A stretch of 10,303 bases of DNA, from the NCBI GenBank assembly GCA_023260815.1, contig JALQUE010000307.1, positions 1 to 10,303 of the forward strand, read 5' to 3'. The position numbers and the translations under genes were made by a program. The stretch is from Roseovarius sp. GTDB lineage: Bacteria; Pseudomonadota; Alphaproteobacteria; Rhodobacterales; Rhodobacteraceae. Positions 5,481-10,303 of the stretch are shown piece after piece. The notes under the pieces were generated by a model that did not search any database, was not told the DNA's origin, and saw only the letters and a list, made by a program, of their open reading frames with translations. Within the stretch, counting starts at the first letter, position 1, and every line of letters starts with the position of its first letter.

Positions 5481-6029
5481 TCATCCTTCGGACAAAAGGG
5501 CTTCGATCCGGCTGGTGATTTTCGCTGACTCCGGCCTGATCGCCGAGCCGAAGGTTTCCACCACCGACCCATCCGGCCCAAGCAGGATCTTGTTGAAATT
5601 CCACGCCGGTTCGAATCCGACGGTTCTGGCCACCCACTTGTAGAAAGGATGCGCCTGTGCGCCGCGCACATGGGTGATCGTGGTCATCGGAAGATCGAGG
5701 CCAAAATTGACCTCGCAGAACTCGGCCACGTCCTCGTTGCTGGCCAATTCCTGACGGAAGTCCTGCGACGGAACGGCCAGCACGATCAGACCCCGGTCAC
5801 GGTAGCGGTCATAGAGCGCCTGAAGCCCGTCATATTGCGGTGTGAACCCACAACGAGACGCCGTGTTCACGACAAGCACCGGCTGTCCCTGCCACTGTGA
5901 CAAGGACAGCGTACCACCATCGATCGACTCGAATCGCCACTCTTCGGACGCGGCCAGCGCTGGCAGGGCCAGACAACCGGCACCAAGGCCGATACCCAAA
6001 AGAAAGCGGCGGCGAAGCATCTCTGACAT
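5481..6029 (-). CDS. Glutathione peroxidase family protein, exported (Tat-like signal)
   Basis: A 182-aa thiol peroxidase that reduces hydroperoxides, probably in the periplasm. Residues 1-26 form a signal peptide with a twin-arginine-like start (RRRFL, 6-10), hydrophobic core and ALA cleavage site before residue 27. The mature thioredoxin fold carries NTASRCGFTPQY with peroxidatic Cys60. Gln89 and Trp143-Asn144 (WNFNK) complete the expected catalytic set. The usual FPCNQF motif reads VPSQDF here, so its cysteine is replaced by Ser88, while Cys105 (EFCEVNFG), the resolving cysteine of thioredoxin-dependent members, is kept. It is therefore more likely thioredoxin-like-dependent than truly glutathione-dependent. 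The start at 6029 follows AAGGGA (6039-6044) nine bases upstream. An alternative reading of Cys19 as a lipoprotein site is weak because Gly replaces the usual Leu three residues before it. Confidence 0.92.
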   Translation of the reverse strand: MSEMLRRRFLLGIGLGAGCLALPALAASEEWRFESIDGGTLSLSQWQGQPVLVVNTASRCGFTPQYDGLQALYDRYRDRGLIVLAVPSQDFRQELASNEDVAEFCEVNFGLDLPMTTITHVRGAQAHPFYKWVARTVGFEPAWNFNKILLGPDGSVVETFGSAIRPESAKITSRIEALLSEG

Positions 6030-6145
6030 GGCATCAAATCCCTTGCGATGTGATCCTTTCATACTTAGGCCAAGTGGCGGCAGGGTCCAGATATGCCGAT
6101 GATCGGGCCTTGTATCCATATGCGGGCTGGCGCATCTTCGCCGAC

Positions 6146-7600
6146 ATGATCGAAAGCACCTCTTCCCAGATCCTGTCTGACCTGGTCGAAATCGTTGGCG
6201 CGGCCCATGTGGCAACCGGCGCGGATGCCGCGCCCTGGAGCCAGGAATGGACAGGACAGGCCCACTGGACGCCGCTTGCCGTGGCGCGGCCTGCAGATAC
6301 ACGGCAGGTGTCCGAGATCGTCAAACTCGCCAATCGGACGGGAACGCCCATCGTGCCGGTCTCGGGCAATACCGGTCTGGTGCAAGGCACCGTGGCCGAG
6401 GGCGCGATCATGCTGTCATTGGACCGGATGTCGGCCATCCGCGACGTGCGCCCCGATGCAAGGATCGCCATTGTCGAGGCAGGTGCGATCCTGTCGCGCA
6501 TCCATGATGCCGCCGAAGACGCGGGCTTGATCTTTCCGCTGTTTTTCGGCGCGCGCGGATCCGCGATGATCGGAGGTGCGCTGGCGACCAATGCCGGTGG
6601 ATCGAACGTGGTGCGCTACGGCAGCGCGCGGCACCTGTGCCTCGGGATCGAAGCGGTGCTGCCCACGGGCGACATCGTCGATCTGATGAGCGAGCTGCAC
6701 AAGGACAATTCGGGCTATGACCTGCGCGATCTGCTGATCGGGGCAGAAGGCACGCTTGGGATCATCACCGCCGCCGTGCTCAAGCTGCATCCCAAGCCGC
6801 TGGCCTATGCCACGGCCATGGTCGCGGTGCCGTCTTTGAATGACGGGCTGGCCCTGCTCAACCGCCTGCAGCGCGAAACCGGTGGTGCGGTCGAGGCGTT
6901 CGAGTTCATGCCCGGTGTTTTCATGGACGCCTATCTGGAGCGTTACCCCGACGCCCGCGCGCCCTTCGATACGCCGCATGACGTCAACATCCTCGTTGAG
7001 GTGGGCGCGCTATCCCCGCGCGACGCCACCCCCGGACCGGATGGCCGGGTGCCCGTGGCGGCCCATCTGGAGGAGGTTCTGGAGGGGCTGTTCGAGGAGG
7101 GCAAACTGCTGGACGCGGTGGTGGCGCAATCGGATATGCAGCGTCAGGAAATGTGGGCGCGGCGCGAGGCCTCGGCCAGCGTGGCGCGGCTTCGGCCCAA
7201 TGTGGTGGACAATGACATCGCCGTGCCGCTTGACCAGATGCAGGCACTGGTCGAAGGCGTGACCGCCCGCGCGCTTGAGATCGACCCGGGCCTGCGCCCG
7301 ATCTGCGTGGCGCATCTGGGCGATGGCAACCTGCATTTCGCAGGCTGGCCCTCACGCGACGACGCGCCAATGCAGAAGGCCGTCAAAGAGGCGGTCGACG
7401 CCGAGGCGATCCGACTCGGCGGCAGCATTTCCGCCGAACATGGCATCGGGCTGGCCAAGCGGCCCGCAATGGGCAGGTACAAGGATCCCGTGGCCCTGAT
7501 GGCGATGCGGGCGATCAAGCAGGCGCTGGACCCCAAGGGAATCATGAACCCCGGCAAGGTGCTTCCCGCCGATGACCAAAGCGTGCCGCCTGCCCCCTGA
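6146..7600 (+). CDS. FAD-linked oxidase, D-2-hydroxyacid dehydrogenase type (glycolate/D-lactate/D-2-hydroxyglutarate family)
   Basis: A 484-aa flavoprotein expected to oxidise a D-2-hydroxyacid to the 2-keto acid and pass electrons onward. The FAD_binding_4 (PCMH) domain spans about 40-215, with PVSGNTGLVQGT (71-82), GGALATNAGGSNVVRYGS (143-160) and LLIGAEGTLGIIT (196-208). The C-terminal FAD-oxidase domain holds HLGDGNLHF (390-398) and SAEHGIGLAKR (429-439), whose His390, His397 and Glu431 are the usual metal and substrate ligands, and ends with DPKGIMNPGKVLP (462-474). Length and layout match the D-2-hydroxyglutarate dehydrogenase-like group, and the substrate cannot be told from sequence. 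The start at 6146 gives a family-like N-terminus but has no good ribosome site; a GTG at 6074 is an alternative. The frame stays open further upstream only by running antisense to the peroxidase gene. It is divergent from the peroxidase and convergent with hemC. Confidence 0.92.
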   Translation: MIESTSSQILSDLVEIVGAAHVATGADAAPWSQEWTGQAHWTPLAVARPADTRQVSEIVKLANRTGTPIVPVSGNTGLVQGTVAEGAIMLSLDRMSAIRDVRPDARIAIVEAGAILSRIHDAAEDAGLIFPLFFGARGSAMIGGALATNAGGSNVVRYGSARHLCLGIEAVLPTGDIVDLMSELHKDNSGYDLRDLLIGAEGTLGIITAAVLKLHPKPLAYATAMVAVPSLNDGLALLNRLQRETGGAVEAFEFMPGVFMDAYLERYPDARAPFDTPHDVNILVEVGALSPRDATPGPDGRVPVAAHLEEVLEGLFEEGKLLDAVVAQSDMQRQEMWARREASASVARLRPNVVDNDIAVPLDQMQALVEGVTARALEIDPGLRPICVAHLGDGNLHFAGWPSRDDAPMQKAVKEAVDAEAIRLGGSISAEHGIGLAKRPAMGRYKDPVALMAMRAIKQALDPKGIMNPGKVLPADDQSVPPAP

Positions 7601-7646
7601 GACACCAGCAAAAGGCGGAGCGCGGGCAACGCGTGGAGGCAGCAGA

Positions 7647-7687
7647 GCGTTTCGCGAAAGGCCGTGGGCCAGATTTTCGCGAAACGC
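7647..7687. terminator. 13-bp perfect inverted repeat with nested palindromes, between convergent genes
   Basis: The arms at 7647-7659 (GCGTTTCGCGAAA) and 7675-7687 (TTTCGCGAAACGC) are perfectly complementary around a 15-nt loop. Each arm contains the palindrome TTTCGCGAAA, so the sequence occurs twice as direct and inverted repeat. It lies between the stop of the FAD oxidase (7600) and the stop of hemC (7694), the right place for a shared terminator. However, no T-run follows, and the doubled palindrome could also be a protein-binding site. Confidence 0.5.
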
Positions 7688-7693
7688 GTCAGA

Positions 7694-8641
7694 TCATTCG
7701 CGCCAGTCGAAGAATCCCGGTCCGGCGCGGTCCAGAAGCTTGCGTCCCATCTCGTGGCCCAGTTTTGCGCCATCCTCGACCGGGGCCGACTGATCGTCGT
7801 CCAGGGCTTCGCTGCCATCGGGGCGCAGCACCTGACCGCGCAGGCGCAGCGTGCCGCCATCCAACTCGGCCAGACCGGCGATCGGGGTCTCGCAAGACCC
7901 ATCGAGCGCGGCCAGGAATGCGCGCTCGGCGGCAAGGCGCTGGCCGGTCACCTTGTCATGGATCGCCTCGAGCATCTCGGCGCTGCGGGTGTCGTCCCGG
8001 CGCCGTTCGATGCCGATGGCGCCCTGCGCCACAGCGGGCAGCATCTCGGCGGTCTCGACGGCAGCGGTGGCCACATCGGACCGGCCCAGACGGTTAAGCC
8101 CCGCCATCGCCAGAAAGGTGCAGACCGCCACGCCCTCTTCGAGTTTCTTCAACCGTGTCTGGACGTTACCCCGAAACTCGACGACGTCGAGATGCGGATA
8201 GGCGACCAGCACCTGGGCCTTGCGGCGCAGGGACGACGTCCCCACCTTGGCGCCCGGTTCCAGATCGGCCAACCCGCTCACATGCGGCGAGACGAACGCA
8301 TCGCGCACATCCTCGCGCGGCAGATAGGTGTCCAGCACCAGCCCCTCGGGCTGCAGCACCGGCATGTCCTTCATCGAGTGAATGGCGATGTCGATCTCGC
8401 CGCTCAGCATGGCCTCCTCGATCTCGCGGGTGAACAGACCCTTGCCGCCGATCTCCTTGAGAGGGCGGTCAATGATCCTGTCACCGGTCGTCTTGATGAC
8501 GACGATCTCGAACGCCTCAAGCGGCAGATCGAAGGCGGCGGAAAGGCGGCTGCGTGTCTCATGGGCCTGCGCAAGCGCCAGCGGAGAGCCACGAGTGCCC
8601 AGCTTCATCGGGGTGTCGGGTGTCGGTAAATCGCGTGTCAT
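7694..8641 (-). CDS. hemC: Hydroxymethylbilane synthase (porphobilinogen deaminase)
   Basis: A 315-aa cytoplasmic enzyme that polymerises four porphobilinogens into hydroxymethylbilane in haem, bacteriochlorophyll and cobalamin synthesis. Visible motifs are KLGTRGSPLALAQA (13-26), KEIGGKGLFTREIE (62-75), HSMKDMP with catalytic Asp92 (88-94), GTSSLRRKAQ (134-143), FRGNVQTRL (156-164) and the cofactor loop GSCETP, whose Cys250 carries the dipyrromethane primer. Length is normal. The start at 8641 (MTRDLPTP) is chosen because the short extension before the TRGSPLA motif is typical of Rhodobacteraceae proteins as I recall them; ATG at 8608 is the alternative. Neither has a clear ribosome-binding site. 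It diverges from hemE, which acts after uroporphyrinogen III synthase on the product of this enzyme. Confidence 0.97.
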   Translation of the reverse strand: MTRDLPTPDTPMKLGTRGSPLALAQAHETRSRLSAAFDLPLEAFEIVVIKTTGDRIIDRPLKEIGGKGLFTREIEEAMLSGEIDIAIHSMKDMPVLQPEGLVLDTYLPREDVRDAFVSPHVSGLADLEPGAKVGTSSLRRKAQVLVAYPHLDVVEFRGNVQTRLKKLEEGVAVCTFLAMAGLNRLGRSDVATAAVETAEMLPAVAQGAIGIERRRDDTRSAEMLEAIHDKVTGQRLAAERAFLAALDGSCETPIAGLAELDGGTLRLRGQVLRPDGSEALDDDQSAPVEDGAKLGHEMGRKLLDRAGPGFFDWRE

Positions 8642-8647
8642 GGCAAC

Positions 8648-8676
8648 GGTCTAGACGTGTAAACCGCGCCTGACAA
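8648..8676 (-). promoter_or_regulatory. Candidate hemC promoter
   Basis: On the minus strand TTGTCA (8671-8676) and TAGACC (8648-8653) are 17 bp apart. The -35 is good, the -10 matches only three of six consensus bases. Transcription would begin at or very near the A of the chosen hemC start codon, implying a leaderless or nearly leaderless message, consistent with the missing ribosome site. Confidence 0.4.
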
Positions 8677-8687
8677 GCGCAGGGTGC

Positions 8688-8722
8688 TTGACATTGTGTC
8701 GCCTTGGGGTGACCACCAAGGC
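8688..8722 (+). promoter_or_regulatory. hemE upstream region: TTGACA box and 7-bp inverted repeat
   Basis: A consensus -35 hexamer TTGACA sits at 8688-8693, but no convincing -10 follows at 16-18 bp. Instead GCCTTGG (8701-8707) and CCAAGGC (8716-8722) form a perfect inverted repeat with an 8-base gap. It occupies the region where the -10 and transcription start should be and ends just before the ribosome site of hemE. This could be an operator that needs an activator, or a leader hairpin. Confidence 0.4.
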
Positions 8723-8736
8723 AAACGGAGGGCGAC

Positions 8737-9771
8737 ATGGCTGCGGAAAAGACGATATTGAAGGCACTTGCGGGGGAAACACAGACCACCCCGCCAATCT
8801 GGATGATGCGCCAGGCAGGCCGCTACCTGCCGGAATACCGCGCCACCCGAGCCGAGGCCGGAGACTTCCTTTCCTTGTGTTATAACAGTGACTTGGCAAC
8901 CGAAGTCACCCTCCAGCCGATCCGTCGCTATGGCTTCGACGCGGCGATTCTCTTTGCGGATATCCTGCTGGTTCCCCAGGCGCTTGGCGCCGATCTGTGG
9001 TTTGTGACCGGCGAAGGACCGCGCCTGTCGACGATCACCGATCAGGCGGGGTTCAACGCCTTGAAACCGGCCAGCGACATCCATGAAACCCTAAACCCGA
9101 TTTACCAGACCGTGCGCAATCTGTCGCAGGCGCTGCCGCCCGAAACCACCCTCATCGGATTCGCCGGTGCGCCCTGGACGGTGGCCACCTACATGATCGC
9201 CGGCCGCGGCACCCCGGATCAAGGCCCGGCCCATGCGCTGAAGGCTGAAAACAAGGCGGTTTTCGAAGCCCTGCTGGAGCGGATCACCGAAGCCACGATC
9301 GAATATCTCTCGGCCCAGATCGAGGCCGGCGCCGAATGCGTCAAGCTTTTCGACAGCTGGGCGGGGTCACTCAAAGGTGAAGATTTCGATACTTACGCGA
9401 CCGCCCCCGCCACACGCATCATCGCCGAACTCAAGGCGCGCCACGGCGATATCCCGATCATCGCCTTTCCGCGCGAAGCCGGCGACAAGTATATCGGATT
9501 TCACGAGAAAACCGGCGCCGACTGTGTCGCGCTGGATGATTCGGTGACACCGGAATGGGCCGCCGAAAACGTGCAGGTCTCGGGTTGCGTCCAGGGCAAT
9601 CTGGCGTCGAAACATATGGTGACGGGTGGCGAAGATCTGGTGCGCGAAACCCGCCGCATTGTCGAGGCGTTCCGTGGCGGGCCGCATATCTTCAATCTGG
9701 GGCATGGCATCACCCCCGAGGCCGACCCCGACAACGTGCAGCTGATGATCGACACCGTGCGCAGCGCCTGA
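8737..9771 (+). CDS. hemE: Uroporphyrinogen decarboxylase
   Basis: A 344-aa cytoplasmic TIM-barrel enzyme that removes the four acetate carboxyls of uroporphyrinogen III to give coproporphyrinogen III. The first signature PPIWMMRQAGRYLPEYR (19-35) supplies Arg25 and Arg29, which hold the substrate. Asp75 in FADILLVPQALG corresponds to the catalytic aspartate (Asp86 in the human enzyme). The second signature GFAGAPWTVATYMIAG (141-156) supplies Tyr152. FDSWAG (205-210) and NLGHGITP (320-327, His323) are also in place. Length is that of the family. The start at 8737 follows an excellent GGAGGG ribosome site (8727-8732). It is divergent from hemC with 95 bp between the start codons. No missing residues are seen. 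Confidence 0.98.
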   Translation: MAAEKTILKALAGETQTTPPIWMMRQAGRYLPEYRATRAEAGDFLSLCYNSDLATEVTLQPIRRYGFDAAILFADILLVPQALGADLWFVTGEGPRLSTITDQAGFNALKPASDIHETLNPIYQTVRNLSQALPPETTLIGFAGAPWTVATYMIAGRGTPDQGPAHALKAENKAVFEALLERITEATIEYLSAQIEAGAECVKLFDSWAGSLKGEDFDTYATAPATRIIAELKARHGDIPIIAFPREAGDKYIGFHEKTGADCVALDDSVTPEWAAENVQVSGCVQGNLASKHMVTGGEDLVRETRRIVEAFRGGPHIFNLGHGITPEADPDNVQLMIDTVRSA

Positions 9772-9774
9772 CCG

Positions 9775-9789
9775 CGTACGATCCGTACG
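9775..9789 (+). terminator. Short hairpin just after hemE
   Basis: CGTACG at 9775-9780 and at 9784-9789 can pair around ATC, four bases after the hemE stop codon. The stem is only six pairs and is followed by GAAACC rather than T residues, so it is a weak candidate. A second short stem (CGGGGC 9861-9866 with GCCCCG 9874-9879) lies further into the same 187-bp gap, which contains no gene I can support. Confidence 0.25.
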
Positions 9790-9958
9790 AAACCGACGCA
9801 GCTTTGGGACCAAATCCGGCGCCCCGGCCCGGATATGTGTCCATACCCTACGCAAATCGCCGGGGCTGGCCCTGCCCCGCCCCGGACCGCGCGGCACGTT
9901 CAGACAACGCTAACCTTTTTGCCCGATGCTGACCCTCCCACAACGCGGAGGTCACGCC

Positions 9959-10198
9959 ATGGTCATCGAAGTCTCCAGCGACAGGCTGCGCAGCCAGCTG
10001 TCGGCGCATGTCGATCACCTTCTGGCCACGGGTGAACGGCTTATCCTGACACGACATGGGCGCAGCGTCGCGGCGCTGGTCCAGATGAAGGATCTCGCCG
10101 CCCTCGAATCCGTCGAACAAAACCGCGAGGTGTTTCTCGAACAGCGCCATGCCGAACGCATGCGCGAATTTCGCCTGCTGCGGGACGGGTTGCTGTGA
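9959..10198 (+). CDS. Phd/YefM-family antitoxin-like protein
   Basis: A 79-aa protein. Residues 1-45 show the Phd/YefM DNA-binding fold pattern: VSSDRLRSQLSAHVDHLLA (5-23), the turn TGERLILTRHGRSVAALV (24-41) and MKDLAALE (43-50). Such proteins repress their own operon and neutralise a RelE- or Doc-type toxin through their C-terminal half, here a charged helix rich in Glu and Arg (about 50-79). The start at 9959 follows GGAGG (9947-9951) seven bases upstream; an in-frame ATG at 9926 lacks this support. No toxin gene follows: the next 105 bases are hairpin-rich repeat. So it is an orphan here, perhaps a regulator in its own right. It belongs to the Phd_YefM fold family with good confidence; its partner is unknown. 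Confidence 0.82.
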   Translation: MVIEVSSDRLRSQLSAHVDHLLATGERLILTRHGRSVAALVQMKDLAALESVEQNREVFLEQRHAERMREFRLLRDGLL

Positions 10199-10199
10199 T

Positions 10200-10285
10200 C
10201 CCGGCGCCTCTTCTGGCCGGAAATATCCGGGGGGAGGCGTTGAAATCCCCCTGGGGATTTCAATGTCGGGGGCAGAGCCCCCTCT
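10200..10285. repeat. Rhodobacteraceae-type intergenic hairpin repeat (REP-like)
   Basis: Two stem-loops lie close together after the antitoxin gene. TTGAAATCCCC (10240-10250) pairs with GGGGATTTCAA (10253-10263). GGGGGC (10268-10273) pairs with GCCCCC (10277-10282) around AGA. On the minus strand the sequence reads GGGGGCTCTGCCCCC near its start and GGATATTTCCGGCCAGAAGA near its end, a combination I remember as dispersed between genes of many Rhodobacteraceae genomes. The stems may also terminate transcription of the antitoxin gene. Copy number cannot be tested in this window. Confidence 0.6.
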
Positions 10286-10303
10286 TCGTGAACGCAGCGC
10301 GCG

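Noticed and set aside
5897..6145. Longer N-terminus for the FAD-linked oxidase
   Set aside because: Most of it is antisense to the peroxidase gene and its signal peptide, and the residues do not resemble the family; the domain begins naturally after 6146.
6030..6302. Longer N-terminus for the peroxidase on the minus strand
   Set aside because: It overlaps the oxidase start, is arginine-rich shadow sequence, and would bury the signal peptide; the ATG at 6029 has a good ribosome site.
7664..8629. A 321-codon plus-strand open frame opposite hemC
   Set aside because: It is an antisense shadow created by GC-rich codon use; hemC motifs on the minus strand are complete.
8680..8725. PpsR (TGT-N12-ACA) or FnrL (TTGAT-N4-ATCAA) sites upstream of hemE
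   Set aside because: I checked the spacing from each TGT and found no ACA at the right distance, and there is no FnrL-like dyad.
1..10303. CRISPR arrays, insertion sequences, phage genes
   Set aside because: No regularly spaced direct repeats, transposase or integrase motifs, or terminal inverted repeats were seen.

Overview
The window looks like chromosome from a GC-rich alphaproteobacterium, most likely of the Rhodobacteraceae/Roseobacteraceae. The reasons are strong G/C bias at third codon positions, a divergent hemC/hemE pair, an alphaproteobacterial-type tRNA-Met(CAT), and an intergenic hairpin sequence at the right edge of a kind I remember from many genomes of this family. No database search was possible; identifications rest on motifs read in the sequence and on knowledge of the families.

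Left part (1-2948): a divergent heavy-metal resistance pair. A MerR-family sensor of the CadR/PbrR/ZntR type (minus strand) faces a P1B-type Zn/Cd/Pb-exporting ATPase (plus strand). Between them is a classic MerR promoter with a 19-bp spacer and a dyad operator. The first 173 bases hold no certain gene, only a hairpin, an 8-bp tandem duplication and a possible remnant of a membrane-protein gene.

Middle part (2949-5333): an SbtA-family (sodium-dependent bicarbonate transporter-like) permease on the minus strand and a stand-alone DUF1989 protein (the family of the carboxyguanidine deiminase subunits CgdA/CgdB, formerly 'urea carboxylase-associated') on the plus strand. They diverge from a 252-bp region containing a very AT-rich block and a perfect 7-3-7 palindrome that could control both. 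A 450-bp stretch with no secure gene follows. This possible small transport-plus-enzyme module is the least explained part of the window.

Right part (5334-10303): core genes. These are a tRNA-Met(CAT) with a near-consensus promoter, an exported glutathione-peroxidase-family protein, a divergent FAD-linked 2-hydroxyacid dehydrogenase, and the haem-biosynthesis genes hemC (minus) and hemE (plus), which act at successive stages of uroporphyrinogen/coproporphyrinogen formation. After hemE come an orphan Phd/YefM-type antitoxin and a family-typical hairpin repeat. The tRNA sits between the accessory-looking genes on its 3' side and the core genes on its 5' side, so it may mark the edge of an acquired segment, but no integrase or second attachment site is visible.
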